A stretch of DNA of 64,000 nt from Derxia lacustris (lineage in GTDB: Bacteria; Pseudomonadota; Gammaproteobacteria; Burkholderiales; Burkholderiaceae_E): positions 124,001-188,000 of the forward strand of contig NZ_MUHU01000008.1 in NCBI RefSeq assembly GCF_002105195.1, in the 5' to 3' direction. The notes under the pieces are model-generated. The model saw only the letters and a program-made list of their open reading frames with translations, made no database searches and was not told the DNA's origin. The translations under genes were made by a program, and so were the position numbers. The stretch's first letter is position 1, and the number at the start of each line of letters is the position of its first letter. Below are positions 1 through 9,295 of this stretch, one piece after another.

Positions 1-2067
1 CCGCACAACATCAGCGACACGATCGACGCCTGCCTGCATGCGCTGCGCAATACCGATTGCACGGTCGACGAGCTGATCGAGATCGTGAAGGCGCCCGACT
101 TCCCGACGGCGGCCATCATCTTTGGCCTGAACGGCGTGCGCGAGGGTTATCGCACCGGCAAGGGCCGCGTGGTGATGCGCGCCCGCGCGCACTTCGAGGA
201 CATCGAGAAGGGCAACGGCCGGCAGGCCATCGTCGTCGACGAAATCCCGTATCAGGTCAACAAGAAGTCGCTGCTCGAGCGCATGGCCGAGCTGGTCAAC
301 GAGAAGAAGATCGAGGGCATCTCCGAGATCCGCGACGAGTCCGACAAGTCGGGCATGCGCGTGGTCATTGAGCTCAAGCGCGGCGAAGTGCCCGAGATCG
401 TCCTCAACAATCTGTACAAGAACACCCAGCTCCAGGACAGCTTCGGCATGAACCTGGTGGCGCTGGTCGACGGTCAGCCCAAGCTGTGCAATCTGCGCGA
501 GCTGATCGTGGCCTTCCTTGGCCACCGGCGCGAGGTGGTCACGCGGCGCACGGTGTTCGAGCTGCGCGAGGCGCGCAAGCGCGGCCATGTGCTCGAAGGG
601 CTGGCGGTGGCGCTGGCCAACATCGACGAGTTCATCGCGATCATCAAGGCGAGCCCGACGCCGCCGATCGCCAAGACTGAGCTGATGTCGCGCACCTGGG
701 ATTCGTCGATGGTGCGCGAGATGCTCACGCGCACCGAAGGCGGTGCCGCGCAGTACCGGCCCGACGGGCTCGATCCGCAGTTCGGCCTGCAGGACGACGG
801 CCTGTACCGCCTGAGCGACGACCAGACCGAGCAGATCCTGCAGATGCGCCTGCAACGCCTCACGGGGCTGGAGCAGGACAAGATCGTGGGCGAGTACCGC
901 GAGGTGATGGCGGTGATTGCCGACCTGCTCGACATCCTGGCCAAGCCCGAGCGCATCACGCAGATCATTTCGGACGAGCTGAACAAGCTCAAGACCGAGT
1001 TTGGCGACGGCCGCCGCAGCGAGATCGTGGCCGACGCCACCGACCTCAGCGACGAAGACCTCATCACGCCGACCGACATGGTGGTCACGCTCTCGCACAG
1101 CGGCTACATCAAGAGCCAGCCGCTGTCCGAATACCGCGCGCAGAAGCGCGGCGGGCGCGGCAAGCAGGCCACGGCGATGAAGGAGGACGACTGGATCGAC
1201 CAGCTGTTCATCGCCAACACGCACGACACGATCCTGTGCTTCAGCAACCGCGGGCGCATGTACTGGCTCAAGGTCTACGAGGCGCCGCAGGGTTCGCGCA
1301 ATTCGCGCGGCAAGCCGATCGTCAACATGTTCCCGCTGCAGGAAGGCGAGAAGATCAATGTCGTGCTGCCGATCAAGCAGTACGACGCCGATCACTTCGT
1401 GTTCATGGCGACGGCGCGCGGCACGGTCAAGAAGACGCCGCTCACCGACTTCAGCAATCCGCGCAAGGCCGGGATCATCGCGGTCGACCTCGACGAGGGC
1501 GACTTCCTGATCGGCGCCGCGATCACCGACGGCGCGCATGACGTGATGCTGTTCTCCGACGCCGGTAAGGCGGTGCGCTTCGACGAGAACGACGTGCGGC
1601 CGATGGGCCGCAATGCGCGCGGCGTGCGCGGCATGAACCTCGAGGACACGCAGAGCGTCATCGCGCTGCTGGTGGCCGAGGACGAGTTGCAGAGCGTGCT
1701 GACCGCGACCGAGAACGGCTTCGGCAAGCGCACGCCCATCGTCGAGTACACGCGCCACGGCCGCGGCACCAAGGGGATGATCGCGATCCAGACCAGCGAG
1801 CGGAACGGCAAGGTCGTGGCCGCGACGCTGGTGCATACCGACGACGAGATCATGCTCATCACGACCGCCGGCGTGCTCATCCGCACCCGCGTGGCCGAGA
1901 TCCGCGAGATGGGTCGCGCCACGCAAGGCGTGACGCTCATCAGCGTCGATGACGGCTCGAAGCTGTCGGGGCTGCAACGCATCGTCGATCCCGAGAACGG
2001 CGCCGAGCCGCTCGACGAGGCTGGCGAGGCGGCAGCCGGCGACGGCGAGCAGGCGCCGACGGAATGA
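1..2067 (+). CDS. gyrA: DNA gyrase subunit A, 3' part (start lies before the window)
   Basis: The frame is open from base 1, so the gene is truncated at its 5' end by the window edge. The visible 688 residues begin at the PHNI motif of the breakage-reunion domain, followed by DFPTAA and the YRTGKGR region. By comparison with E. coli GyrA (875 aa), roughly 185 N-terminal residues are missing, including the quinolone-resistance region and the catalytic tyrosine. The C-terminal DNA-wrapping beta-pinwheel is complete. A GyrA-box-like KRGGRGK lies near 1144-1164, one residue off the QRRGGKG consensus but suited to wrapping DNA and negative supercoiling. The stop overlaps the next gene's ATG (ATGA), suggesting translational coupling. 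Gyrase works as A2B2 with GyrB, which is not in the window. Confidence 0.98.
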   Translation, partial: PHNISDTIDACLHALRNTDCTVDELIEIVKAPDFPTAAIIFGLNGVREGYRTGKGRVVMRARAHFEDIEKGNGRQAIVVDEIPYQVNKKSLLERMAELVNEKKIEGISEIRDESDKSGMRVVIELKRGEVPEIVLNNLYKNTQLQDSFGMNLVALVDGQPKLCNLRELIVAFLGHRREVVTRRTVFELREARKRGHVLEGLAVALANIDEFIAIIKASPTPPIAKTELMSRTWDSSMVREMLTRTEGGAAQYRPDGLDPQFGLQDDGLYRLSDDQTEQILQMRLQRLTGLEQDKIVGEYREVMAVIADLLDILAKPERITQIISDELNKLKTEFGDGRRSEIVADATDLSDEDLITPTDMVVTLSHSGYIKSQPLSEYRAQKRGGRGKQATAMKEDDWIDQLFIANTHDTILCFSNRGRMYWLKVYEAPQGSRNSRGKPIVNMFPLQEGEKINVVLPIKQYDADHFVFMATARGTVKKTPLTDFSNPRKAGIIAVDLDEGDFLIGAAITDGAHDVMLFSDAGKAVRFDENDVRPMGRNARGVRGMNLEDTQSVIALLVAEDELQSVLTATENGFGKRTPIVEYTRHGRGTKGMIAIQTSERNGKVVAATLVHTDDEIMLITTAGVLIRTRVAEIREMGRATQGVTLISVDDGSKLSGLQRIVDPENGAEPLDEAGEAAAGDGEQAPTE

Positions 2068-2759
2068 AGCTGGCGGCTCGCGTCGTCGCGCTCGCGCTGA
2101 TGTTGGCGAGCGCATGCGCGCGGGCCGAACCGGTGACGCTCGACGCGATTGCGCCCGAGGTCGTCGAGGCGGTTCGCGCGACCGGGCTGCTTGATGCGGC
2201 ATTGCCGGTGCGCGGCTTTGCCTGGACCTTCGAGCAGCGCCGGCCGTTTCGCCAGCCGCGCACCACGGTCGAGACCGTGGCCGCGTCGGCCGACGGCGCG
2301 AGTGCGACGCAATCGCGCAGCATCCAGGCCGACGGCAAGGTCGAGCAGTCCGATTACGTGAGCGTGCGCGGCCTGCTGCGCGTCGGTCCGGCCGACAAGG
2401 CGCTCGGCATTTCGGCCAGTGGTCTGGCGTTGCCGCCGCTGCCGGGCCGGCAGTTCAAGCTCAGCGGCGAGCGCGACGGCATCGTGCTCGATCAGGTCTG
2501 CACGGCGCGCGCGCGACTGCCGGCATCGCAGGTGCATGAATCGCTGCCCGGCGACGCGGTGGCCATCGATTGCATCGGCGAAGGCAAGTACCGCGGCCTC
2601 ACGGCCCAGGTCAGGTCCGAGGTGGTGTGGCTGGCCAAGCTCAACGTGTTTCTCGACCGGCGCGACGTGTTCGAGTCGCAGCTCGGGCGCTTCGAGTTCA
2701 GCCGCACGATTCTCGACTTCAAGTTCAACGACTCCACGCAGGAAGGCAGGGCGCCATGA
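2064..2759 (+). CDS. Hypothetical exported protein between gyrA and serC
   Basis: A 231-residue protein that I do not recognise. It starts with a clear signal peptide: charged MK, a hydrophobic core to about residue 18, then a likely signal-peptidase I site after ARA at residues 18-21. A cysteine at about residue 17 gives only a poor lipobox. The mature part shows no obvious catalytic motif; two cysteines near the middle could form a disulphide in the periplasm. It overlaps gyrA by 4 nt upstream (ATGA) and serC by 4 nt downstream (ATGA), so it is probably co-translated with both. Codon use matches the neighbours, which supports a real gene. Confidence 0.8.
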   Translation: MKLAARVVALALMLASACARAEPVTLDAIAPEVVEAVRATGLLDAALPVRGFAWTFEQRRPFRQPRTTVETVAASADGASATQSRSIQADGKVEQSDYVSVRGLLRVGPADKALGISASGLALPPLPGRQFKLSGERDGIVLDQVCTARARLPASQVHESLPGDAVAIDCIGEGKYRGLTAQVRSEVVWLAKLNVFLDRRDVFESQLGRFEFSRTILDFKFNDSTQEGRAP

Positions 2760-3856
2760 CGCGCGCATACAACTTCGCGGCCGGTCCGGCCACTTTGCCG
2801 CTCGAGGTGCTCGAGCAGGCGCGGGAAGAGCTTCTGGAATGGCAGGGCACGGGCTGCTCGGTGATGGAGGTGTCGCATCGCGGCAAGGAGTTCGAGGCCT
2901 GCAATGCCGAGGCCGAACAAGATCTGCGCGACCTGCTCGGCATTCCGTCCAACTACCGCGTGCTGTTCCTGCAGGGCGGCGCGTCGATGCAGTGGTCGCA
3001 GATCCTGTTCAACCTGTGCGGCAGCAATCCGCACGGCGATTTCATCCTGACCGGCGAATGGACGACGCGCGCGGTGGCCGAGGCGCAGCGCCTGCTGCCG
3101 CTGTGGGGCGGCAGCGTGAACGTGGTGGCATCGAGCGCCGACAGGAACTTCAGCTACATCCCGGACGAGTCGACGTGGCAGCGGCGCAAGGACGCCTGCT
3201 TCATGCATGTCTGCACCAACGAGACGATCCAGGGCGTCGAGTACAACTTTGTGCCCGAGCAGCTCGGCGACGTGACACTGGTGGCCGACATGAGCTCCCA
3301 CATCGTGAGCCGGCCGGTGGACGTGGCGCGCTACGGGCTCATCTACGCGGGCGCGCAGAAGAACATCGGCCCGGCCGGCGTGACCATCGTCATCGTGCGC
3401 GACGACCTGCTCGGCAAGTGCCGCGCCGACACGCCGCGCATGTTCGACTACAAGCTGATGGCCGATAACCATTCGCTGCTCAACACGCCGCCCACCTTCG
3501 GCATCTATCTGGCGGGGCTGGTGTTCAAGTGGCTCAAGCGGCAAGGCGGCGTCGAGGCGATCGAGCGCAAGAATATCGCCAAGGCCGAGCTGCTCTACGG
3601 CTATCTCGATTCGCAGGACTTCTATTACTCGCCGGTGGCCAAGCGCGATCGCTCGCGCATGAACGCGCCGTTCCGGCTCAAGGACGAGTCGCTCAACGCC
3701 AAATTTTTGGCCGAGACCCAGGCCGCCGGGCTGGTCGCGCTCAAGGGCCACAAGGCGGTCGGTGGCATGCGCGCCAGCATCTACAACGCGATGCCGATCG
3801 AGGGCGTGCAGGCGCTGGTCGGCTTCATGCGCGACTTCGCGGCGCGCAACGGCTGA
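2756..3856 (+). CDS. serC: Phosphoserine aminotransferase
   Basis: 366 residues, close to the 360-362 typical of SerC. This PLP class-V aminotransferase converts 3-phosphohydroxypyruvate and glutamate to 3-phosphoserine in serine synthesis, and can also act in PLP biosynthesis. Family signatures are the N-terminal YNFAAGPATLP, LFLQGGASMQW around residue 65-75, and the PLP lysine K202 in GAQKNIGPAG. The start at 2756 overlaps the preceding stop by 4 nt and gives the expected N-terminus. It heads the serC-pheA-hisC group, an arrangement common in betaproteobacteria linking serine and aromatic amino-acid pathways. Confidence 0.98.
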   Translation: MTRAYNFAAGPATLPLEVLEQAREELLEWQGTGCSVMEVSHRGKEFEACNAEAEQDLRDLLGIPSNYRVLFLQGGASMQWSQILFNLCGSNPHGDFILTGEWTTRAVAEAQRLLPLWGGSVNVVASSADRNFSYIPDESTWQRRKDACFMHVCTNETIQGVEYNFVPEQLGDVTLVADMSSHIVSRPVDVARYGLIYAGAQKNIGPAGVTIVIVRDDLLGKCRADTPRMFDYKLMADNHSLLNTPPTFGIYLAGLVFKWLKRQGGVEAIERKNIAKAELLYGYLDSQDFYYSPVAKRDRSRMNAPFRLKDESLNAKFLAETQAAGLVALKGHKAVGGMRASIYNAMPIEGVQALVGFMRDFAARNG

Positions 3857-3863
3857 GGCGCGC

Positions 3864-4973
3864 ATGACCGACAACACCCAGCCCGCGCCCTCGCTCGACG
3901 ATGAGCTGAAGCCGCTGCGCGACCGCATCGACACGCTCGACCAGACCATCATCCGGCTGCTCAACGACCGCGCCGGCGTGGCGCTCGAAGTGGGCGAGGT
4001 GAAGAAGCGCTACAACGCGCCAGCCTTCCGCCCCGAGCGCGAGGCCGAGGTGCTGCGCAAGATCGTGGCCGGCAATCCGGGCCCGCTGCGCGGCGACTCG
4101 CTGCACTTCATCTACCGCGAAATCATGAGCGCCTGCCGCGCGCTCGAAAACACCACGCGCGTGGCTTTTCTCGGGCCGGTCGGCACCTTCAGCGAGGCGG
4201 CGGTGTTCGCAGCGTTTGGCAAGAGCGTCGAGGGCCAGCCCTGCGCCAGCATCGACGAGGTGTTCCGCGCCACCGAAGCCGGCACCGCCGACTACGGCGT
4301 GGTGCCGGTGGAAAACAGCACCGAGGGCGTCGTCAACCGCACGCTCGACCTGCTGCTGCACACGCCGCTGCGCATCTCGGGCGAGGTCGAGATTCCGGTG
4401 CATCACAACCTGATGACCCGCAGCGGCAACATGGACGGCATCGCGCGCATCTGCGCCCATGCGCAGGCGCTGGCGCAATGCGCCACCTGGTTGAGCACGC
4501 ACTACCCCGACATCGAGCGCGTGCCGGTCGCGAGCAATGCCGAAGCCGCCCGCATGGCGCGCGACGACGCGAGCGTGGCCGGCGTGGCGAGTGCCGCGGC
4601 CGCGACCAACTTCGGCGTGCACATCGTGGCGCGCAACATCCAGGACGACCCGCACAACAGCACGCGCTTTGCCGTGATCGGCACGCTCGACACCGCGCCG
4701 TCGGGCCGCGACCAGACCTCGCTCGTGGTGTCCACGCCCAACATTCCGGGCGCGGTGCACAAGCTGCTCGAACCACTCGCGCGCAACGAGGTCTCGATGA
4801 CGCGCTTCGAATCGCGGCCCAACCGCACGCGTGTGGGCACGGGCGTCTGGACCTACTACTTCTACATCGACATCGAGGGCCATCAGCGCGACCCGAAGGT
4901 GGCGGCAGCCCTGGCCGAACTGCGCCAGCTCTGCGGCTTCTTCAAGGTGCTGGGCTCCTATCCGCTCACCTGA
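3864..4973 (+). CDS. pheA: Bifunctional chorismate mutase / prephenate dehydratase (P-protein)
   Basis: 369 residues with three domains. An AroQ-type chorismate mutase (about 10-95) has the expected R-x-RID pattern and an EVGEVKKR helix. Prephenate dehydratase (about 98-275) begins VAFLGPVGTFSEAA and contains the catalytic T267-R268-F269 motif. An ACT regulatory domain (about 285-369) carries the ESRP motif at 316-319 that binds phenylalanine, so feedback inhibition is expected. It turns chorismate into phenylpyruvate. The start lies 7 nt after the serC stop; hisC begins 1 nt after its stop, so the genes are tightly coupled. Confidence 0.98.
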   Translation: MTDNTQPAPSLDDELKPLRDRIDTLDQTIIRLLNDRAGVALEVGEVKKRYNAPAFRPEREAEVLRKIVAGNPGPLRGDSLHFIYREIMSACRALENTTRVAFLGPVGTFSEAAVFAAFGKSVEGQPCASIDEVFRATEAGTADYGVVPVENSTEGVVNRTLDLLLHTPLRISGEVEIPVHHNLMTRSGNMDGIARICAHAQALAQCATWLSTHYPDIERVPVASNAEAARMARDDASVAGVASAAAATNFGVHIVARNIQDDPHNSTRFAVIGTLDTAPSGRDQTSLVVSTPNIPGAVHKLLEPLARNEVSMTRFESRPNRTRVGTGVWTYYFYIDIEGHQRDPKVAAALAELRQLCGFFKVLGSYPLT

Positions 4974-4974
4974 C

Positions 4975-6096
4975 ATGACCGCCGAACTGAAACTGCCCGT
5001 CCCCGACTACATCCGCGCGATCGCGCCCTATGTGGGTGGCCGTCCCATCGCCGAGGTGGCGCGCGAGTTCGGGCTCGACGAGGCCAAGATCGTCAAGCTC
5101 GCCAGCAACGAGAATCCGCTCGGCCTGCCGGCGTCGGCCGAGCGCGCGATGGCCAAGGTCGCTGCCGACCTCGCGCGCTACCCGGACGGCAATGCGCACG
5201 ACCTGAAGGAAGGCCTCGCGCGCCGCCTGAACGTGCCGATGGACTGGATCACGCTCGGCGCCGGCAGCAACGACATCCTCATCCTGGCCGCGCATGCCTT
5301 CATGCAGCCGGGCGCGTCGACGGTGTACGCGCAGCACAGCTTCGTGGTTTACGCGCTCGCCACGCAGGAGACCGGCGGGCGCGCCATCGTCGTGCCGGCG
5401 ACGGCCGACTTCGGCCACGACCTGCCGGCGATGCTGGCCGCCATCGAGGCCGACACGCGCATCGTCTTCATCGCCAATCCCAACAATCCGACCGGCACGT
5501 TTTTGCCGCCGGCCGAGATCGAGGCCTTTCTCGAAAAAGTGCCGGCCGATGTGCTGGTGGTGCTCGACGAGGCCTACAACGAATACCTCGCGCCCGAGCT
5601 GCGCTTCGACTCGACGCAATGGGTGCGGCGCTTTCCCAACCTGATCGTGTCGCGCACCTTCAGCAAGGCCTACGGGCTGGCGGGCTTGCGCGTGGGCTAC
5701 GGCGTGGCCCAGCCGCAGATCACCGATCTGCTCAACCGCATCCGCCAGCCGTTCAACGTCAATTCGCTGGCGCAGGCGGCGGCCTTGGCCGCGCTCCATG
5801 ACGACGAATTCCTGCAACGCAGCTACAAGGTGAATCGCGACGGCTATGCCCAGCTCACCGCCGCCTTCGAGCGGCTCGGGCTGCGCTACGTGCCGTCGTT
5901 CGGCAACTTCGTGCTGGTGAAGGTCGGCGACGACGACGGCGCCGGCGCGCGCGTGAATCTGGCGCTGCTCAAGCGCGGAATCATCGTGCGGCCGGTCGGC
6001 AACTACGGGCTGCCGGCGTGGTTGCGCGTCAGCATCGGCCTGCCGGAAGAGAACGCGGCTTTCGTCGCGGCGCTGGAGGCGGTGCTGGCCGGCTGA
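4975..6096 (+). CDS. hisC: Histidinol-phosphate aminotransferase (aromatic aminotransferase type)
   Basis: 373 residues of a fold-type I PLP aminotransferase of the HisC family. It shows KLASNENPLG near the N-terminus, NPNNPTGT around 168-175, DEAYNEY, and the Schiff-base lysine K231 in SRTFSKAYG followed by GLRVGYG. The family transaminates histidinol phosphate. Homologues placed in aromatic operons, as here between pheA and tyrA, probably also transaminate phenylpyruvate and 4-hydroxyphenylpyruvate; that second role is inferred from context. The ATG is 1 nt beyond the pheA stop. A strong terminator follows at 6130-6155. Confidence 0.95.
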   Translation: MTAELKLPVPDYIRAIAPYVGGRPIAEVAREFGLDEAKIVKLASNENPLGLPASAERAMAKVAADLARYPDGNAHDLKEGLARRLNVPMDWITLGAGSNDILILAAHAFMQPGASTVYAQHSFVVYALATQETGGRAIVVPATADFGHDLPAMLAAIEADTRIVFIANPNNPTGTFLPPAEIEAFLEKVPADVLVVLDEAYNEYLAPELRFDSTQWVRRFPNLIVSRTFSKAYGLAGLRVGYGVAQPQITDLLNRIRQPFNVNSLAQAAALAALHDDEFLQRSYKVNRDGYAQLTAAFERLGLRYVPSFGNFVLVKVGDDDGAGARVNLALLKRGIIVRPVGNYGLPAWLRVSIGLPEENAAFVAALEAVLAG

Positions 6097-6109
6097 TCGG
6101 CCGCTGGGC

Positions 6110-6115
6110 CACAAT
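6110..6115 (+). promoter_or_regulatory. Possible -10 element for tyrA
   Basis: CACAAT matches the -10 consensus at four of six positions and sits in the hisC-tyrA gap. No convincing -35 is seen. Initiation from it would place the 6130-6155 hairpin inside the tyrA leader. Confidence 0.25.
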
Positions 6116-6129
6116 CTCGGGTTTCGCGC

Positions 6130-6155
6130 GCGGCCGGGTTTCCCCGGCCGCTTTT
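6130..6155 (+). terminator. Rho-independent terminator in the hisC-tyrA gap
   Basis: A perfect 9-bp GC-rich stem (gcggccggg / cccggccgc, loop tttc) is followed by TTTTC. It probably ends serC-pheA-hisC transcripts, or could attenuate a tyrA transcript started just upstream. Confidence 0.7.
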
Positions 6156-6198
6156 CATCTGGCGCCGGGCGGCGTTTCACTTTTCAACGGATGTCGGC

Positions 6199-7068
6199 AT
6201 GTTCGAACGTGTCGCGGTTTTCGGCGTCGGGCTCATCGGCGGCAGCTTTGCGCTGGCGCTCGACCGCATCAACGGCGCGCGTCGCATCGTCGGCGTCGGG
6301 CGCAATTCGCCGTCGTCGCGGGCCAATCTTGAGCGCGCGCTGCAACTCGGCGTCATCGACGAGATCGCGCGCGACGAGGAAGACGCGCTGCGCGGCACCG
6401 ATCTGGTCATGCTCGCCGCGCCGGTGCAGCAGACCGAGGCGCTGCTCGACGCGATCCAGCCGCATCTCACGCTGCGCACCGTGGTGACCGACGCCGGCAG
6501 CACCAAGCAGAACGTGGTCGAGGCGGCCCGGCGCGCGCTCGGCGGCAAGTTCCCGCAGTTCGTGCCCGGCCATCCCATTGCCGGCAAGGAAAGCTCGGGC
6601 GTCGAGGCGGCCGAAGCCACGCTCTACGACGGCAAGCGCTGCATCCTCACGCCGCTGGCCGATACCGCCGGCCACGCCTTCGAGCGGGTGCGCGACCTGT
6701 GGACCGTGTGCGGCGCCATCGTCAGCCAGATGGACCCGCTCCAGCACGACCGCGTGTTCGCGTCGGTCAGCCATCTGCCGCATCTGCTGGCGTTTGCGCT
6801 GGTCGCGGCCATCGCGCGCGAGGACGACGCGGCGGTCAAGTTCGCGCATGCGGGCGGCGGCTTTCGCGATTTCACCCGCATCGCCGCCAGCTCGCCCGAG
6901 ATGTGGCGCGACATCTGCATCGCCAACAAGCCGGCGCTGCTGCGCGAGCTGGTCGCCTTCGAGCAGGAGCTGGCGCTGCTGCGCCGCTTGATCGACAACG
7001 GCGACACGGCGGGCGTGGAGCGCGAGTTCGCGCTGGCCCGCGAGATTCGCGGCAACCTGCGTTTTTGA
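6199..7068 (+). CDS. tyrA: Prephenate dehydrogenase
   Basis: 289 residues. An N-terminal Rossmann domain carries the nucleotide motif GVGLIGG at residues 9-15. The prephenate-binding GHPIAGKESSG follows at about 124-134, where His125 is expected to assist catalysis. A helical C-terminal dimerisation domain completes the protein. It decarboxylates prephenate oxidatively to 4-hydroxyphenylpyruvate for tyrosine synthesis. No chorismate mutase or ACT domain is fused to it. Its own leader (102 nt after hisC) contains a terminator-like hairpin; aroA follows after 12 nt. Confidence 0.96.
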   Translation: MFERVAVFGVGLIGGSFALALDRINGARRIVGVGRNSPSSRANLERALQLGVIDEIARDEEDALRGTDLVMLAAPVQQTEALLDAIQPHLTLRTVVTDAGSTKQNVVEAARRALGGKFPQFVPGHPIAGKESSGVEAAEATLYDGKRCILTPLADTAGHAFERVRDLWTVCGAIVSQMDPLQHDRVFASVSHLPHLLAFALVAAIAREDDAAVKFAHAGGGFRDFTRIAASSPEMWRDICIANKPALLRELVAFEQELALLRRLIDNGDTAGVEREFALAREIRGNLRF

Positions 7069-7080
7069 GGATTTTTTGAC

Positions 7081-8415
7081 ATGACGAGTTCCCGTCGCCC
7101 GTGGATCGATCTCGGCGTGCAGCCGACGGTTGCGGGCACTTATGCGCTGCCCGGCAGCAAGAGCATTTCGAACCGCGTGCTGCTGCTCGCGGCGCTGGCC
7201 GACGGCGAAACGCTGGTCGATGACCTGCTCGATTCCGACGACACGCGCGTGATGCGCGGCGCGCTCGAAGCGCTGGGCGTGGCGCTCGTGCCCGACGGCA
7301 ATTCGCTGCGCGTGACCGGCTGCGGCGGGCGCTTTCCGCAGCTGCGCGCCGATCTGTTCGTGGGCAATTCGGGCTTGAGCATCCGCACGCTGGTGCCGGC
7401 GATCGCGGCGGTGCTCGCCGCCACCGACGATGCCGACGCGGTGGTGTCGCTGCGCGGCATCGCGCGCATGCATGAGCGGCCGATCGGCGATCTGGTCGAT
7501 GGCCTGGCGCAACTCGGCGCCAGGGTGGAATGGCTCGGCACGCCGGGCTATCCGCCGCTCGCGCTGCATCCGGCGCCGCTCACCGCCGAGCGCGTGAGCG
7601 TGCGCGGCAATGTGTCGAGCCAGTTCCTCACCGGGCTGCTCCAGGCCGCGCCGTTGGTGGCGCGCGAGCGCGCGCTGGCGGTGGAAGTCGAGGGCGAGCT
7701 CATCAGCAAGCCCTATGTGCACATCACGCTGAGCCTGATGCGGCGCTTTGGCGTGGAGGTTGCGGCCGAGGGCTGGTCGCGCTTCGTGGTGGCGCCGGGG
7801 CAGGGCTATCGCGCGCCGGGCCGCATCTCGGTGGAAGGCGACGCCTCGACCGCGAGCTATTTCCTCGCCGCCGGCGCGCTCGGCGGCGGACCGGTGCGCG
7901 TGACCGGCGCCGGCCGCGACAGCATCCAGGGCGATGTCCGCTTCGCCGATGCGCTCGAAGCGATGGGCGCGCGCATCAGCTGGGGCGCCGACTGGATCGA
8001 GGCTGCCGCGCCCGAAGGCGGGCTGCGCGGCGTCGACCTCGACTGCAACCACATCCCCGACGCCGCCATGACGCTGGCCGTCTCCGCGCTGTCGGCCACC
8101 GGCCCGACCACGCTGCGCAACATCGGTTCCTGGCGCGTGAAGGAAACCGACCGCATCGCCGCCGTCGCCGCCGAATGCCGCAAGCTCGGCGCCACGGTGG
8201 AAGAGGGCGCCGACTGGATCCGCGTGACGCCGCCCGTCGCACTGCGCACTGCCGAAATCCATACCTACGACGACCACCGCATGGCGATGGCCTTCTCGCT
8301 CGCCACGCTCGGCGCGCGCGGCGTGCCGCTGCGCATCCTCGATCCGGACTGCGTCGCCAAGACCTTCCCGGGCTATTTCGACGTCTTCACGCGCCTCGGC
8401 GCCGCAACGGCATGA
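7081..8415 (+). CDS. aroA: 3-phosphoshikimate 1-carboxyvinyltransferase (EPSP synthase) with altered glyphosate loop
   Basis: 444 residues. It transfers the enolpyruvyl group of PEP to shikimate 3-phosphate. Substrate-binding motifs are intact: [10 protein letters not shown] near residue 20, [22 protein letters not shown], a conserved Asp in [15 protein letters not shown] and TYDDHRMAM. The loop that is normally GNAGTAMRPL reads [10 protein letters not shown] at residues 95-104. The positions equivalent to E. coli Thr97 and Pro101 are therefore Leu99 and Thr103, while the Gly96 equivalent (Gly98) is kept. These are the two positions changed in the laboratory TIPS glyphosate-tolerant enzyme, so low glyphosate sensitivity is plausible. 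The stop overlaps the cmk start (ATGA). Confidence 0.97.
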   Translation: MTSSRRPWIDLGVQPTVAGTYALPGSKSISNRVLLLAALADGETLVDDLLDSDDTRVMRGALEALGVALVPDGNSLRVTGCGGRFPQLRADLFVGNSGLSIRTLVPAIAAVLAATDDADAVVSLRGIARMHERPIGDLVDGLAQLGARVEWLGTPGYPPLALHPAPLTAERVSVRGNVSSQFLTGLLQAAPLVARERALAVEVEGELISKPYVHITLSLMRRFGVEVAAEGWSRFVVAPGQGYRAPGRISVEGDASTASYFLAAGALGGGPVRVTGAGRDSIQGDVRFADALEAMGARISWGADWIEAAAPEGGLRGVDLDCNHIPDAAMTLAVSALSATGPTTLRNIGSWRVKETDRIAAVAAECRKLGATVEEGADWIRVTPPVALRTAEIHTYDDHRMAMAFSLATLGARGVPLRILDPDCVAKTFPGYFDVFTRLGAATA

Positions 8416-9122
8416 GCACGGTTCCGGTCATCACCATCGACGGCCCGACCGCCTCCGGCAAGGGGACGGTCGCCGTGCGCGTCGGCGCGGCGCTCGGCTT
8501 TCATGTGCTCGATTCCGGCGCGATGTACCGGCTGGTGGCGCTGTCGGCCCTGCGCAGCGGCGTCGCGCCCGATGACGAAGCGGCGCTCGCCGCCGTCGCC
8601 GACACGCTGCCGGCGCGCTTCGTCGGCGACCGCATCCTGCTCGGCGAACTTGATGCCACCGACCTCATCCGCGCCGAGGCGGTCGGCAATCTGGCCTCGA
8701 AGGTGGCGGTATTCCCGGCCGTGCGCGATGCGCTGCTGGCGCGGCAGCGCGCATTTCGCACGGCGCCGGGCCTGGTCGCCGACGGGCGCGACATGGGCAC
8801 CGTGGTCTTCCCCGACGCACCGCTCAAGGTCTTCCTCACCGCCAGCGTGGAATCCCGGGCCTGGCGCCGGCATAAGCAATTGATCGATAAGGGCTTTTCA
8901 GCTAATATCGACGCCCTTCGGCAGGACCTCGCGGAACGCGATGCGCGCGACACCCAGCGACGCAACGCTCCGCTCAAGCCAGCCGAAGGCGCCTTCCAGC
9001 TCGATAGCTCCGCAATGCCCGTAGAGGATGTTGTCGGCGCGATTCTCGGCTGGTGGGCACAGGTTCAAGACGCTGCGGCAGGCGTCGTCGGCAGTTCCGG
9101 CGACGCGGCGGCAGCGGGTTGA
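8412..9122 (+). CDS. cmk: Cytidylate kinase
   Basis: 236 residues. It phosphorylates CMP/dCMP with ATP in the cytoplasm. The P-loop GPTASGKGT is at 11-19, followed by LDSGAMYR; the [13 protein letters not shown] motif lies in the middle of the protein and a lid region with RDARDTQRR follows. Length is that of long-type bacterial Cmk. A low-complexity Ala/Gly tail of about 15 residues ends the protein. It overlaps aroA by 4 nt; aroA-cmk-rpsA is a classic proteobacterial order. It is separated from rpsA by 173 nt. Confidence 0.97.
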   Translation: MSTVPVITIDGPTASGKGTVAVRVGAALGFHVLDSGAMYRLVALSALRSGVAPDDEAALAAVADTLPARFVGDRILLGELDATDLIRAEAVGNLASKVAVFPAVRDALLARQRAFRTAPGLVADGRDMGTVVFPDAPLKVFLTASVESRAWRRHKQLIDKGFSANIDALRQDLAERDARDTQRRNAPLKPAEGAFQLDSSAMPVEDVVGAILGWWAQVQDAAAGVVGSSGDAAAAG

Positions 9123-9295
9123 ACCAGGCGCCGGCCAGGGCATGAGCCCGGGTCGGCAAACGGCGGTCGGTCGCATCCGCGGCAGGCCATTTTTCAATGC
9201 ACTTTTTCCGGTGCCGGATCCTTCAAGGCCGCAATGCCTGGTCAAGACCGGGTCGCAGCACCGCCAAAAGCCCCTTTCCCTCAACCCACCCATCC
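9123..9295 (+). promoter_or_regulatory. rpsA leader without an obvious Shine-Dalgarno
   Basis: A 173-nt gap between cmk and rpsA. The last 20 nt before the ATG are C/A-rich and contain no purine-rich ribosome-binding site. This resembles E. coli rpsA, whose leader folds into hairpins and is autoregulated by S1. I see no clear -10/-35 pair. Confidence 0.4.
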
